DNA of 64,000 bases from Bifidobacterium biavatii DSM 23969. GTDB lineage: Bacteria; Actinomycetota; Actinomycetes; Actinomycetales; Bifidobacteriaceae. The notes beneath the pieces are model-generated. The model did not search any database. It worked only from the letters and a program-made list of their open reading frames with translations, and was not told where the DNA came from. Of this stretch, positions 26,887-37,472 are shown piece by piece. Location: the NCBI RefSeq assembly GCF_000741165.1, contig NZ_JGYN01000013.1, positions 1-64,000 on the forward strand, read 5' to 3'. The position numbers and the translations under genes were made by a program. Position 1 is the stretch's first letter. Each line of letters opens with the position of its first letter.

Positions 26887-27579
26887 ATGGGAAACGCCGT
26901 CGCACACCGCACACCGGAGCCGGGATCGGAGCTGGAACCGCAATCGGAATCGGCCTGTTCGCCCGAAGAATGGCAGGGAAGCCGTCAACCGGTACGACAG
27001 CTCATCCGCCGGCGACTCTGGCAGACGTTCGGCCCGGCGGTCGTGGTGGCGGCGCTCGGCGTGATCGGCGTCATCTGCGTGTGGATCGTGCGCGACACGA
27101 TCGGCCGGCCGCTGTTCCCGGACGGTATATCGCCGTGGGAGTACGTGCTCATCGCCGTCGGGCTGCTGGTATTGGGGTCGATCGGCTGGCTGGCCCTGCA
27201 TTCGGTGATCGTCCAGTTGCCGTACGACATGGTCGGCGTGCGCACCGACGACGATTTTCCGCTGCGGCTCGTCCGCAAGCCGCACGACAACCGCGATCTC
27301 GAACTCGAAGACCCCGACTTTCTCGTGTCAGCGATCCTGTTTTCCGGCAATCTCAACCGGGTGTTCAAGGTGCTCGAACTGGACGGCGGCGAGGCCGACG
27401 TCTGCTGGACGATCATGCAGGTCAGCGACGGCCGGTTGCGCGTTGTCAGCCGCGACTGCGTCGATACGGGCACACGGCTCGCATGCGCGGAACAGTACAC
27501 GACCGACGACCTGACCGGCATTCCTCTCGACGACAACTGCGAATATGATCAGCGCAACAGCATGCTCATCGTGCGCTGA
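26887..27579 (+). CDS. Two-helix membrane protein of unknown function
   Basis: 230 residues. The N-terminal 40 are polar and acidic. Two membrane helices lie at about residues 48-68 and 85-108, followed by a 120-residue soluble domain with mixed charge (GVRTDDDFPLRLVRKPHDN, then LFSGNLNRVFKVLELDGG). I do not recognise the family. It is alone, between two different inverted-repeat clusters. ATG 26887 is preferred; a GTG at 26878 is also possible. Confidence 0.65.
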   Translation: MGNAVAHRTPEPGSELEPQSESACSPEEWQGSRQPVRQLIRRRLWQTFGPAVVVAALGVIGVICVWIVRDTIGRPLFPDGISPWEYVLIAVGLLVLGSIGWLALHSVIVQLPYDMVGVRTDDDFPLRLVRKPHDNRDLELEDPDFLVSAILFSGNLNRVFKVLELDGGEADVCWTIMQVSDGRLRVVSRDCVDTGTRLACAEQYTTDDLTGIPLDDNCEYDQRNSMLIVR

Positions 27580-27622
27580 CCGTTTCTGCCACCCGGCTCA
27601 CCGTTTTTTCGCAGCTTTCTGC

Positions 27623-27812
27623 AATCTGTGAGGCAGATTTTGCCACTTGCACGGGTCTACTCGCGATCTGTGAGGCAGCTATTCGAAAGATCACCTCAAC
27701 AACTGGCGGAAACGGGCAATATCACGGGGATTATCCCCGACGACTGACCGACCAGCTGCCTCACAGATCGCAGATAGAGCCATGCAAAAGACGAAAACCG
27801 CCTCACAGATGA
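27623..27812. repeat. Nested inverted repeats, motif ATCTGTGAGGCAG
   Basis: Inner stem: GCGATCTGTGAGGCAGCT (27663-27680) with its perfect complement at 27754-27771. Outer pair: AATCTGTGAGGC near 27625 with GCCTCACAGAT near 27800. Same concentric layout as the cluster at 26.6 kb but an unrelated motif. It lies in the gap 27580-27900 downstream of nrdF. Confidence 0.85.
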
Positions 27813-27900
27813 GAGAAACCACAACAATTTGGCCGTCGTCGACAGTCCGAGGCCTCAGGACGCCCAAGATGCCCCGAGCGCCCCAAGACACCCCGAAAGA

Positions 27901-29205
<1,305 letters not shown>

Positions 29206-29221
29206 GCAGAGCCGCAGCCAT

Positions 29222-31366
29222 CTACAGCATGCAAGACACGCAGCCCTGCACCTCGGTGCCTTCCAGCGCCTGCTGGCGGATGCGGATGTAGTAGAGGGTC
29301 TTGATGCCCTTGCGCCACGCATAGATCTGCGCCTTGTTCACGTCGCGCGTGGTGGCCGTGTCGGGGAAGAACAGCGTGAGCGAGAGTCCCTGATCGACGT
29401 GCTGCGTCGCCTCGGCATACGTGTCGACGATCGCCTTCCAGCCGATCTCGTACGCGTCCTTGAAGTATTCGAGGTTCTCGTTCGTCATGTACGGCGCGGG
29501 GTAGTACATGCGGCCGATCTTGCCTTCCTTGCGGATTTCGATTTTGGAGGCGATCGGGTGGATCGACGACGTGCTGTGGTTGATGTACGAGATCGATCCG
29601 GTCGGCGGCACGGCCTGCAGGTTCTGGTTGTAGATGCCGTCGCGCAGGATCGCGTCGCGCAGCGCAGCCCAGTCGTCGACGGTCGGGATCGCGATGCCGT
29701 ACTGCGCGAACAGGTCACGGACCCGGTCCGTACGCGGGGACAGCGAACGGCGGCCGTCGGTGTACTTGTCGAAATAGTTGCCCTGTCCGGCCGGCTTCGC
29801 GTACGCGGATCGCTCGAATCCGACGAACGCGCGGCCGCGCTCGACCGCAAGGTCGTGCGACGCGCGGTAGGCGTGGTAGGCGACGGTCATGAAGTACATG
29901 TCGGTGAAGTCGAGCGCCTCGTCGGAGCCGTACTGGATGCCTTCGCGGGCGAGGAAACCATGCAGGTTCATCTGGCCGAGGCCGATCGCGTGGCCTTCCT
30001 CGTTGGCGCGGCGGATCGACGGCACTGCGGCGATGCTGGTCTGTTCGGCGACCGACGTGAGCGCGCGGATCGCTGTTTCGACCGTGCCGCCGAGGCCGCC
30101 ATCCATCGCCTTGGCAATGTTGAGCGAGCCGAGGTTGCAGGAAATGTCGCGGCCGACGTGCGCGTACGTGAGGTCCTCGTTGTACGCGCTCGGCTCCTGC
30201 ACCTGCAGGATTTCGGAGCACAGGTTCGACATGGTCACGCGGCCGTCGATCGGGTTGGCGCGGTTGACGGTGTCCTCGAACACGATGTACGGATAGCCGG
30301 ACTCGAACTGGAGTTCCGCGAGCGTGGTGAAGAACTTGCGCGCGTCGATGTACGTTTTGCGAATGCGATCGTCTGCGACCATCTTCTCGTAGTTCTCGCT
30401 GATCGGCACGTCGGCGAACGGCTTGCCGTACACGCGCTCGACGTCGTACGGGCTGAACAGCGCCATCTGCGCCTTCTGCTTGGCCAGTTCGAACGTGATG
30501 TCCGGCACGACCACGCCGAGCGCGAGCGATTTGATGCGGATCTTCTCGTCCGCGTTCTCGCGCTTGGTGTCGAGGAAGCGCATGATGTCGGGGTGGTGCG
30601 CGCTCAGGTAGACCGCGCCCGCGCCCTGTCGCGCGCCGAGCTGGTTCGCGTACGAGAACGAGTCCTCGAGTAGTTTCATGACCGGCACGACGCCGCTCGA
30701 CTGGTTTTCAATGTGCTTGATCGGCGCGCCCAGCTCGCGCAGGTTGCTCAGCAGCAGAGCCACGCCGCCGCCGCGCTTGGACAGCTGCAGGGCCGCGTTG
30801 ATGCCGCGCGAGATCGATTCCATGTTGTCCTCGATGCGCACGAGGAAGCAGCTGACCGCTTCGCCGCGCTGCGCTTTGCCGAGGTTGAGGAACGTGGGCG
30901 TGGCCGGCTGGAAGCGGCCGGCGATCATCTCGTCGAGGTAGGCGATGGCGGCCTGCTCGTCGCCTGCGGCCAGTGCGAGCGCAACGGCGGCGCAGCGCTG
31001 CGGGAAGTCTTCGAGGTACTGCTTGCCGTCGAACGACTTGAGCGCGTAGGAGCGGAAGAATTTGAACGCGCCGAGGAACGTTTCGAACTCGTAGCCGCTG
31101 GCGGCCGCGCGCGCGTAGAACGAGTCGAGGAATTCGGGCGTGTACTGGTCGAACACGCGCTTCTCGTAGTACTGGTTGCCGATCAGGTACGCGAGGCGTT
31201 CTGCGGTGGAGGCGAAGCGGCGCGTGTTCGGCTCGATTTCGCTGGCGACGTACGCGCGTTCGGCTTCCTTGTCCTTGTCGAACTGGATGCGGTGGTGCTC
31301 GTCGTACAGGTTGAGCATCGCGTTGAGCGCGTGGTAGTCGGTGGACGGGTCGTAGGTGGTGGTCAT
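29222..31366 (-). CDS. nrdE: Ribonucleotide reductase class Ib large subunit NrdE
   Basis: 714 residues, the normal NrdE length. It reduces ribonucleoside diphosphates to deoxyribonucleotides using the NrdF radical. The active-site cysteine lies in [14 protein letters not shown], the radical-site loop is NLCSEI, and the C-terminus EVQGCVSC carries the CxxC that NrdH re-reduces. No allosteric ATP-cone is evident, as in class Ib. The upstream gap to nrdI holds hairpins and a truncated MITE. Confidence 0.96.
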   Translation of the reverse strand: MTTTYDPSTDYHALNAMLNLYDEHHRIQFDKDKEAERAYVASEIEPNTRRFASTAERLAYLIGNQYYEKRVFDQYTPEFLDSFYARAAASGYEFETFLGAFKFFRSYALKSFDGKQYLEDFPQRCAAVALALAAGDEQAAIAYLDEMIAGRFQPATPTFLNLGKAQRGEAVSCFLVRIEDNMESISRGINAALQLSKRGGGVALLLSNLRELGAPIKHIENQSSGVVPVMKLLEDSFSYANQLGARQGAGAVYLSAHHPDIMRFLDTKRENADEKIRIKSLALGVVVPDITFELAKQKAQMALFSPYDVERVYGKPFADVPISENYEKMVADDRIRKTYIDARKFFTTLAELQFESGYPYIVFEDTVNRANPIDGRVTMSNLCSEILQVQEPSAYNEDLTYAHVGRDISCNLGSLNIAKAMDGGLGGTVETAIRALTSVAEQTSIAAVPSIRRANEEGHAIGLGQMNLHGFLAREGIQYGSDEALDFTDMYFMTVAYHAYRASHDLAVERGRAFVGFERSAYAKPAGQGNYFDKYTDGRRSLSPRTDRVRDLFAQYGIAIPTVDDWAALRDAILRDGIYNQNLQAVPPTGSISYINHSTSSIHPIASKIEIRKEGKIGRMYYPAPYMTNENLEYFKDAYEIGWKAIVDTYAEATQHVDQGLSLTLFFPDTATTRDVNKAQIYAWRKGIKTLYYIRIRQQALEGTEVQGCVSCML

Positions 31367-31436
31367 GGAAGATCTTTCTTGGTTGAATGGAGTTATTGGC
31401 GTGGCATTGGCGAGGTTTGCCGGATATTACTGGGCC

Positions 31437-31535
31437 GAATGTCACGCAGATCAGCCCACTTGCGTGACATTCAGACCAGTAGCAGGGCTGCACTATCCCG
31501 AATGTCACGGAACCGGGTCATTTGGCGTGACATTC
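31437..31535. repeat. TGTCAC/GTGACA hairpins, third locus
   Basis: GAATGTCACGC (31437-31447) pairs perfectly with GCGTGACATTC (31462-31472). GAATGTCAC (31500-31508) pairs with GTGACATTC (31527-31535). Same core as at 2.7 and 21.5 kb. Confidence 0.8.
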
Positions 31536-31548
31536 CCGCTAGTACTTT

Positions 31549-31653
31549 GTCGGATTAAACTGTTGCATTCCTTTTCTCGGCTCCCCTTGTCAGAGGAGCT
31601 GTCACGAAGTGACTGAGGGGGTAGTCAGAACCCATCACATTAGGTCTGACAAC
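31549..31653. mobile_element. 3'-truncated MITE copy
   Basis: Matches the 122-bp element at 21558-21679 from its left terminal repeat CTAGTACTTTGTCGG through the central palindrome (31576-31628) to TTAGGTCTGACAA, then loses homology. It lies directly beside a TGTCAC hairpin in the nrdI-nrdE gap (31367-31677). Confidence 0.75.
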
Positions 31654-31677
31654 CATCGCACCGGTACTGGCCGCATG

Positions 31678-32334
31678 TCACGCAAGGGAAGTGTCCGGCA
31701 CCGTATCAGTCGGCGCAGCAGCCGCGAAGAACCGGGCCAGCCCGTCGCGCGTCTTGCGCACGTCCTCCGGCGTGCCCATGAGTTCGAACGTGAACAGCAG
31801 CGGCACCTTGCATTTTGCGGATACGATGCGCCCGGCAGCGGCGTATGCGTCGCCGAAGTTCGTGTTGCCCGACGCGATCACGCCGCGGATCCACGTGCGA
31901 TTGTCGGGATCGTTGAGGAATCGCTTGACTTGCGGCGGCACGGCCTTGCTCACGACTCCCCCGCCGTACGTCGGCACGATCAGCACGTACGGTTCGTGCA
32001 CGGCGAGCGGTTCGTCGCCGGGGCGCAGCGGGATGCGATAGGACGCGATGCCGAGTTCGTCGAGTCGGCAGTTTGCGACGAATCGTGCAGTGTTTTCCGA
32101 CGCGGATGAAAAGTAGACGACGGCGCCGGCGTGGCGCGGCGACGATGCGGCCGGTCCAGCTGCGGTTGCATGAGCGGCTGTCGCAACGATGGCCGATGTC
32201 ACCGAAACTGCCGACGACGACCGTTCGGCCGCGGCGGTCACCGAGTCGGATGCGCTGGTTGCGACGGTCGCCATGTCAGATGCGACTGCGGTCGCGATGA
32301 CGGACGCGCTTGACTGCGTTGCCGGATCGCTCAT
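31678..32334 (-). CDS. nrdI: NrdI flavodoxin-like protein with N-terminal extension
   Basis: 218 residues, against about 130-150 for typical NrdI. NrdI supplies oxidant to assemble the NrdF cofactor. The flavodoxin core starts near residue 68 with [15 protein letters not shown], the FMN phosphate loop, then VPTYGGG and [15 protein letters not shown], all NrdI signatures. The first 65 residues are an Ala/Ser/Thr/Val-rich non-conserved extension. The ATG at 32332-32334 overlaps the nrdH stop (ATGA), so this extended start is probably the real one. Confidence 0.92.
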   Translation of the reverse strand: MSDPATQSSASVIATAVASDMATVATSASDSVTAAAERSSSAVSVTSAIVATAAHATAAGPAASSPRHAGAVVYFSSASENTARFVANCRLDELGIASYRIPLRPGDEPLAVHEPYVLIVPTYGGGVVSKAVPPQVKRFLNDPDNRTWIRGVIASGNTNFGDAYAAAGRIVSAKCKVPLLFTFELMGTPEDVRKTRDGLARFFAAAAPTDTVPDTSLA

Positions 32335-32630
32335 GCGACCAGAATGCGTTCGTTGGCGCCGGTCGCCGAGATGGTGTCGTGTTCGGCGGCGGATTCGGCC
32401 GCGATGGCTTTCGCCAGTTCGCGAATGAGGTCGGGGCGGTATCCAGTCCACGAATTGTCCGGCGTGATGACGACCGGAGCCTGCTTGAAACCAGCCTCCT
32501 GCAGCTGTTCGAGCGTGGACGGGTTTTCGGACAGATCGACGGTTTCGAACGGAACGCCCAGCTTGGTGAGCTGGCGCTTGGTGGCGTCGCACTGCGGGCA
32601 ACGCGGTTTGGTGAAGACGGTAACGGTCAT
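32331..32630 (-). CDS. nrdH: Glutaredoxin-like protein NrdH
   Basis: 99 residues. The redox site CPQC (residues 11-14) and [12 protein letters not shown] are NrdH signatures. It recycles the C-terminal disulfide of NrdE using thioredoxin reductase. The family norm is 75-80 residues; here about 20 extra residues at the C-terminus reach into the nrdI overlap. The ATG at 32628-32630 is set by homology. Confidence 0.94.
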   Translation of the reverse strand: MTVTVFTKPRCPQCDATKRQLTKLGVPFETVDLSENPSTLEQLQEAGFKQAPVVITPDNSWTGYRPDLIRELAKAIAAESAAEHDTISATGANERILVA

Positions 32631-32691
32631 GTGATGCCTCCATTCGGTCGATGCTGTGAACTGCCGAGGAACTAGACTACAACCATGCACG

Positions 32692-32739
32692 ACACTAGTT
32701 CTTGTGGCGTGTCGGACACTCCGTCACTAGATATAGGGT
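32692..32739 (-). promoter_or_regulatory. Tandem NrdR-box candidates upstream of nrdH
   Basis: ACACTAGTTCTTGTGG (32692-32707) and TCACTAGATATAGGGT (32724-32739) each resemble the NrdR box ACACWATATATWGTGT. The two CACTAG words are 32 bp apart, about three helical turns, the arrangement NrdR needs. The distal box is the better match in its centre. Confidence 0.6.
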
Positions 32740-32904
32740 TTGCGCCCGTTCTGGCAGTAGGCGTGTCGCACTATGTCGCAGCGTCCGCGCCGCGGTCGCG
32801 CAGCCGAAAATCATCACTGTCAGATACATCACATTGCGCGCCGTCGTCGCACAGCACCAAGCACCAAGCACCAAGCACCACCACACATCGCGCGCCCATC
32901 TCCC

Positions 32905-33021
32905 GCGTGGCAGAAATAACTCGCTCCGCATCCCCCAAACGGATGATTTCTGCCACGCAATCCGGCAGCACGTGGCAGAAACGCCTCAGTGAGGAGCCTG
33001 TCAGCGAGCGTTTCCGCCACG
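32905..33021. repeat. Two hairpins with core GTGGCAGAAA
   Basis: GCGTGGCAGAAAT (32905-32917) with ATTTCTGCCACGC (32946-32958), perfect. CGTGGCAGAAACG (32971-32983) with CGTTTCCGCCACG (33009-33021), one mismatch. They lie in the divergent gap between nrdH and msrAB, next to a short GCACCAA tandem (about 32862-32882). Confidence 0.85.
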
Positions 33022-33049
33022 AGCACAGGCGGGCGGAACGTGGAGTAAC

Positions 33050-34045
33050 GTGAAGCCCATGAGCGAGAACAATGCGACGGCGAGCGCCGAGAATACGCCG
33101 AAAGACGATGCACGGACCGAAACCGCGTACTTTGCGGGCGGATGTTTCTGGGGATTGGAACGGTATTTCCAGAACGTGGACGGAGTGACCGACACGACGG
33201 TCGGATACGCGCAGTCGAAAACGGAGTCGCCCACGTACGAGCAGGTGTGCTCGGGCGAGACGGACGCGGCGGAGACCGTGCAGGTCACGTTCGATCCAGA
33301 TCGCGTCACGCTGCGTACGTTGTCGCTGCTGTTTCTCGAAGTCATCGACCCGTTCTCCGTCGACCAGCAGGGCGAGGATCGCGGCCGGCAGTACCGCACC
33401 GGCATGTGGTATACGGACGAGTCGCAGCAGGCCGTGTACGTCGCCGCGCTCGAACAGCTCGTCGACCGTCAGCCGCAGCGTCCGGCCGTGCTCGTCGAGC
33501 CGCTGCGCAACTTCTATCCGGCGGACCGTCATCAGGACTATCTGATCAACAATCCCGGCGGCTACTGCCATGTGCCGATCGCCGCGATCGCGAACGTGCG
33601 CAACCGGCAGAAGTACGTCGAAAAGATCTGGGACCTGACGCTCGAGCAGTTCGCCGTGACGCAGCTCGCCGCGACCGAACGGCCGTTCGTCAACGAGTAC
33701 GATCACGAGTTCGAGCCGGGCATCTACGTGGACATCGTCAGCGGCAAGCCGCTGTTTTCGTCGCGCGACAAGTTCGACTCGGGCTGCGGCTGGCCCGCGT
33801 TCAGCAAGCCGATCGACGCGGATTCGCTGACCGAGCACGAGGATCACCGCATCCCCGGCCGCGACCGCATCGAAGTGCGCACCGCCGACACGCAGATCCA
33901 TCTCGGCCACGTGTTCACCGACGGCCCCGCCGACCGCGGCGGCCTGCGCTACTGCATGAACTCCGCCGCCCTGCGCTTCGTCCCGCGCTCCCGCATGGCC
34001 GAGGAGGGCTACGCCGACTGGATTCCCACGGTCGACGGCGAGTAA
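33050..34045 (+). CDS. msrAB: Fused methionine sulfoxide reductase MsrA-MsrB
   Basis: 331 residues. The MsrA domain comes first (residues about 25-175) with GGCFWG near residue 30, and MsrB follows (195-325) with [15 protein letters not shown] and the catalytic Cys in [11 protein letters not shown]. The fusion repairs both S- and R-methionine sulfoxide in the cytoplasm. I see no paired MsrB zinc CxxC motifs. The start is either GTG 33050 or ATG 33059; a GGAG at 33042 sits 4 bases from the former and 13 from the latter. It is divergent from nrdH, whose products are also redox-linked. Confidence 0.94.
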   Translation: MKPMSENNATASAENTPKDDARTETAYFAGGCFWGLERYFQNVDGVTDTTVGYAQSKTESPTYEQVCSGETDAAETVQVTFDPDRVTLRTLSLLFLEVIDPFSVDQQGEDRGRQYRTGMWYTDESQQAVYVAALEQLVDRQPQRPAVLVEPLRNFYPADRHQDYLINNPGGYCHVPIAAIANVRNRQKYVEKIWDLTLEQFAVTQLAATERPFVNEYDHEFEPGIYVDIVSGKPLFSSRDKFDSGCGWPAFSKPIDADSLTEHEDHRIPGRDRIEVRTADTQIHLGHVFTDGPADRGGLRYCMNSAALRFVPRSRMAEEGYADWIPTVDGE

Positions 34046-34196
34046 TTGTTTCGCGCACGCGTTTCGGCACCCTGTCCGCAGGCTTGCATGCGTTCGCGTT
34101 ATTCCGCGCCGATATCGGCAAGTAGCGCGGACGCATGCCGTCCATCGATCTTTCCGAGTCTGCCGCGCTCTCACTACGCCCGCTGATACGCTAGGG

Positions 34197-34441
34197 AATG
34201 CGGAGCGGATGCGTTCGTTTGCACTCGCGTTCCGCCGTGTCGGCCTCCGCACGTATATCAGGATTCCGCCGCCCGATACGAATGGCGTCAGGAGTTGCAA
34301 AGCCCCGGAACGTATCCAGTCCCACCACGGGGACGCTAAGCATCGTGGGGAACGCTCCGCCAAAAGGCGGGGTGGATAGTCACCGCGGTAGACGTTAAAG
34401 GCCACAAGCAAGCCGGTCAGCCCAAGGGCGCCGGCTTTTTG
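34197..34441 (+). ncRNA. Candidate structured RNA of about 245 nt
   Basis: No coding frame fits. The segment opens with a stem (TGCGGAG ... CTCCGCA) enclosing CGGATGCG/CGCGTTCCG, continues with short stems such as CCACCACGGGG/ and CTCCGCCAAAAGGCGGGG, and ends in an AAGCCGGTC...GCGCCGGCTTTTT terminator. A TACGCT hexamer lies just upstream. The layout recalls large actinobacterial RNAs such as the raiA-motif class, but I cannot confirm that from memory. Confidence 0.5.
34410..34440 (+). terminator. Rho-independent terminator
   Basis: AAGCCGG ... CCGGCTTTTT stem and T-run, ending the candidate RNA at 34197. Confidence 0.8.
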
Positions 34442-34538
34442 CATAGACTGTTTGACATAGGGGCGCTTGACAAAGACCCGGCTCCGACGAAATCCCGCTT
34501 GTTTTACGGATAACCGGCTTTTCGATAGGATGATTATG

Positions 34539-34593
34539 CCTGGACGGGGTGAGTCTCGTCCGTGATATCAGAATGCCGGCCTGCGCGCCGGCA
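34539..34593 (+). ncRNA. Candidate small RNA, copy 1
   Basis: Starts GCCTGGACGGGGTGAGTC, forms a GGACG/CGTCC hairpin, then a GAATGCCGGC/GCCGGCATTC terminator stem with a short TTGCTT tail. A second copy lies at 55371-55436, and base changes between the two preserve pairing. A promoter-like AT-rich patch precedes both. Confidence 0.55.
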
Positions 34594-34686
34594 TTCTTGC
34601 TTCAAGCCGTTTCCGGATCATCCGTCCGGCCATTGCCCAGACGTCAGTGCTGAGGCAGCGGACATGCGCCTGAACATGGTCGCAAG

Positions 34687-34815
34687 TATCCGATTACAGT
34701 TTGAAAATATCCGATTAGATGCCTCGGGAATGGCATCAAACGTTGATTTTTCAACGATAAGCATCGGATAGATCATGGTTCAAACTATCCGATTAACGCA
34801 GATACTATCCGATTC
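34687..34815. repeat. TATCCGATTA iteron-like repeats
   Basis: Direct copies at 34687, 34708, 34786 and 34806 (last ends TTC), plus an inverted ATCGGATA at 34763-34770. Spacings are 21 and 20 bp, two helical turns. They end 120 bp upstream of the gene at 34937, so they may be an operator or origin repeats. Gap 34046-34936 holds this, the two RNA candidates and no other gene. Confidence 0.75.
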
Positions 34816-34936
34816 GGGAACATTCCCGCCGCTTCGCAATGGACAATCGTTCTCATACACTGACATACAGCAAAGGCAAGCGACGCAGCTTACGTCGTCC
34901 CTATACCGGCGTTCTGGTCCGGAGGGAAGGGAACGG

Positions 34937-35416
34937 ATGATGTACGGAGCAGAGTTACACGGTAATGATCCCACAGCAGATCCCTCAGCAGCAGATACGA
35001 CCGCGAAACGATCATTCTCTGCTACAAACGCGATCTCATGTCGTTCGTTCGGCCACGTGCGCGGCAATGTGGATAAGATCATCCTGCAAACCACGCATCG
35101 TACGCTTGGCCTTATCGACCGTGTCACTCAGAGTCGTATCGACGTCAGGTTCGGACCAGAGTTGGACTCGATCGTGAAACAGATTCAGATGGGCATGGAG
35201 GTTGATACGCGCGGTTTTATCCGGGCCAATGACAGCGAGTTGCCGTCGATGGATGCGGAGGAACTGATGATCATCCGCGAAGGGCATCGTCCGCTGGTTA
35301 CGGCCGAAGACTTGGAAGGGACGATCGGCTTGGATAGCACCGGCGGATTCGGATCCGTTGATTTCGCGTCCGCTTTGCGTGACAACGATGCCGGCGAGAC
35401 CTTAGATGGGAAGTAA
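34937..35416 (+). CDS. Hypothetical protein, left end of mobile region
   Basis: 159 residues, soluble, not recognised. The C-terminal two thirds are predicted mixed alpha/beta (IILQTTHRTLGLIDRVTQSR, then DVRFGPELDSIVKQIQMGM) and end in an acidic tail. I chose the ATG at 34937 because GGAGGGAAGGGA lies just before it. A frame beginning at 34775 would run through the iterons. A 40-codon frame starting GTG at 35417 follows the stop directly and may be a truncated partner. Base composition is less GC-rich than the core genes, suggesting transfer. Confidence 0.6.
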   Translation: MMYGAELHGNDPTADPSAADTTAKRSFSATNAISCRSFGHVRGNVDKIILQTTHRTLGLIDRVTQSRIDVRFGPELDSIVKQIQMGMEVDTRGFIRANDSELPSMDAEELMIIREGHRPLVTAEDLEGTIGLDSTGGFGSVDFASALRDNDAGETLDGK

Positions 35417-35635
35417 GTGACGAACGCGATACCGCGATTTCACAACGTTATTCCAGAGCGCCGTAGTGGATACGAACAGGATCATTCATGGAGAGATGGA
35501 GCCAATCCCTCATCGGAACTTGCAGACGGTTTTATTTAAGTCGGTGGACCAACGAAAGCTCCCCGTGTCCAGAAAACGTTGATCTTTCAAGGTTTCTTTA
35601 TTTAAATCAATCATCCTATTCCGCAACAGGTTTGT

Positions 35636-35697
35636 TGCTCGGCCTGTCCGACGATCCCGCTCCTTCGACGGCGAAGGAGGTGGTCGCCTTCACATAG
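35636..35697 (+). pseudogene. C-terminal remnant of HTH regulator gene
   Basis: Encodes LGLSDDPAPSTAKEVVAFT, the end of the regulator at 37657-38109, fused to unrelated upstream sequence. No helix-turn-helix remains. Confidence 0.8.
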
Positions 35698-35797
35698 AAG
35701 AAGCCCTCTCCTTGCGAGAGAGGGCCAGGTCCGTTCGGGATCCGTGGAGGCGGCCGGTCAAAACCGTTTCCCGGATTCCAATCAAGGTAACCAAGAA
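35636..35797. repeat. 162-bp direct repeat, left copy
   Basis: Matches 38048-38209 at all but about three positions. It contains the last 20 codons of an HTH regulator, that gene's AAGCCCTCTCC/GGAGAGGGC terminator, and about 70 bp beyond. The left copy carries only this 3' end, so it arose by duplication of the right locus or recombination between elements. Confidence 0.9.
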
Positions 35798-35884
35798 TGG
35801 ATGAAACTCCTTGTAGGAAAACGGGTGATGGGTGCGGTAGGACTCGATGAAAATGTTCGAGTCCAGCAAAAACAGATCGCTCAC
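35690..35884 (-). pseudogene. Truncated PIN-domain (DUF4411-like) toxin gene
   Basis: GTG 35882-35884 overlaps the stop of the ImmA/IrrE gene (GTGA). The first 22 residues, SDLFLLDSNIFIESYRTHHP, match the start of DUF4411 PIN-like proteins with the first catalytic Asp (LLDSN). At the 162-bp repeat boundary (35797) the reading frame turns into antisense repeat sequence and stops after 64 codons. The remaining PIN catalytic acids are gone, so it should be inactive. Confidence 0.7.
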
Positions 35885-37050
35885 TGATCCAAGCCTTTCG
35901 CCTTGAGCAGGCCGTCATAGGCGTGCATGGACCTGACGCCCAGCAGGGACAGGCCATCGGAATAGGGCAGGCTTCCCCGGTCGACACCGTCCCGGATCAT
36001 GCGCACGAACCTCGTGTCCAGATGGGAAGCGTTCGTCAGGTTCTGATTGCCGCCGGAACCGGCGGCCTCCGTATCCGTCACACGCCGTTCGCTCAGGGCG
36101 CGGACCAGACGCACGTCCTCGTCACTGGCCAAGCCAAGCTTATGGGCGTGAATCGTCAATGCCAAAGCGCTCAGACCGTACCTTTTCGCGCAACCATCCG
36201 CAATGTCCTGCACGCGAGCACCATCCGCAACCATCTTCTTCCAATACGCGCGGAATTCCTGCTCGTCATCCACGACCGTCAGAACGACGGCCTGGTTGAT
36301 CTTGCGTTCGACACCATTGCCGCCATCCACGGAGGAGTCGTTGTACACCTCGTTGGAACCGAGCAGCACGTGACCGATCTCATGCAGGAGGGAGAACAGC
36401 ATCGCCGCATAGGAATCATTGCGATTGACGAAAATCAGCGGCGCCACGTCATCCAACAGCACGAACGCGCGAAACTCGCGCACGTCCAGACGGCGCGCAT
36501 TGGACGTTCCCACCCGGGAGTCGACCATCACCATCAGACCAGCGTCGGAAGCCCTGCCACGCAGGAAACGGAACCGATCGGCACTGCTCTTATGCCGGCA
36601 CCAGCCAACGTCCAAAGACAATCCCTCGCGAATACGCTCCGCAAGTTCACCCGCGGTCGCATGGGACGGCACACTGCCGACCAGCAGATTCTCCCCGAAG
36701 CCCTGCGCGATCATCTCGTCACGCGCCCAATCCTGACGGTTGCGCATGACCGCGATCGTATCCTGAAGATTCCGGCTCGCTTCGACCCCGTGGTTATCAA
36801 TCGTGCGATACCGGATCAACTCATCCTCGTGGGATTCGGGAACCACGGAACGCACCAGCGCGCCAAACGGCACCTGCAACGCGGAACCGATCGCGGACAA
36901 CTTGGCAAAAGACAGACTCAACGGACCCGTCTCGTTCAACCACTGCGGAAACTCAGCAAGACCATCCTTACGCGCCACAGCCGCGGGATCAGCACCACTC
37001 TGCCTAACGGCCCACCGGAGCGTGGCCGGATGCACGGTAATAGACGCCAT
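35881..37050 (-). CDS. HTH/ImmA-IrrE metallopeptidase-type protein
   Basis: 389 residues. The N-terminal third resembles the XRE-like domain that precedes ImmA/IrrE in COG2856 proteins (HPATLRWAVRQSGADPAAVA). The zinc-peptidase motif HEIGH lies near residue 220 (LLHEIGHVLLG). Such proteins are commonly encoded with DUF4411 PIN toxins, as here. Related peptidases cleave repressors of mobile elements. The ATG at 37048-37050 has GGAAGGGAG upstream; an ATG at 37095 is possible. With the toxin broken, this may be an orphan antitoxin or regulator. Confidence 0.8.
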   Translation of the reverse strand: MASITVHPATLRWAVRQSGADPAAVARKDGLAEFPQWLNETGPLSLSFAKLSAIGSALQVPFGALVRSVVPESHEDELIRYRTIDNHGVEASRNLQDTIAVMRNRQDWARDEMIAQGFGENLLVGSVPSHATAGELAERIREGLSLDVGWCRHKSSADRFRFLRGRASDAGLMVMVDSRVGTSNARRLDVREFRAFVLLDDVAPLIFVNRNDSYAAMLFSLLHEIGHVLLGSNEVYNDSSVDGGNGVERKINQAVVLTVVDDEQEFRAYWKKMVADGARVQDIADGCAKRYGLSALALTIHAHKLGLASDEDVRLVRALSERRVTDTEAAGSGGNQNLTNASHLDTRFVRMIRDGVDRGSLPYSDGLSLLGVRSMHAYDGLLKAKGLDQ

Positions 37051-37211
37051 CGCCACACTCCCTTCCGATACCGCAGACAAAAAGACCCACCACATGTCAG
37101 AGCGGCGATCTGCAACCTCGGGTGGGTATTGGTTGGTTTCATCATATCCGACCGATCGGATTCCAGCACAATCTACGGTCTTTGCTTAACCCATACTTCT
37201 CACTGGAACAG

Positions 37212-37247
37212 AAAAACCCTTGGAATCGTTGAAATTCCAAGGGTTTT
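37212..37247 (-). terminator. Hairpin terminator beside tRNA-Lys remnant
   Basis: AAAACCCTTGGAAT / ATTCCAAGGGTTTT. A homologous hairpin (55461-55491) follows the intact tRNA-Lys, so this is the old tRNA terminator. Confidence 0.8.
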
Positions 37248-37251
37248 GTTG

Positions 37252-37297
37252 TGCCACCGTGGGATTCGAACCCACAACTTCGAACCCACAACCCACG
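37252..37297 (-). pseudogene. 3' half of a tRNA-Lys-like gene (att scar)
   Basis: Minus strand carries GTGGGTTCGAATCCCAC (T arm) and an acceptor end GGTGGCA, with a duplicated GTTGTGGGTTCGAA. No D arm or anticodon arm follows. The downstream terminator matches that of the intact tRNA-Lys at 55.5 kb. The acceptor differs (GGTGGCA against AGGGGGCA). Confidence 0.75.
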
Positions 37298-37472
37298 ATT
37301 CTTTTTCAATATAGAAATGGCAGATAACGACCGATTGCGAGAAGTGTTGTAAACCGTTGAAAATACTAGGTTTTTACAGCTCTAATCGCTTGGGAGATTG
37401 TGACGTTTTTGGACGTTTTACGTCTTTCATGTTGTCTCTATGTTGTCCCTTCCAGTGCCCCTTCGGCGAGCC

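Noticed and set aside
35488..35697. A 69-codon gene ending like the HTH regulator
   Set aside because: Its first two thirds are unrelated and lack a ribosome site; only the repeat-derived tail matches, so it is a remnant.
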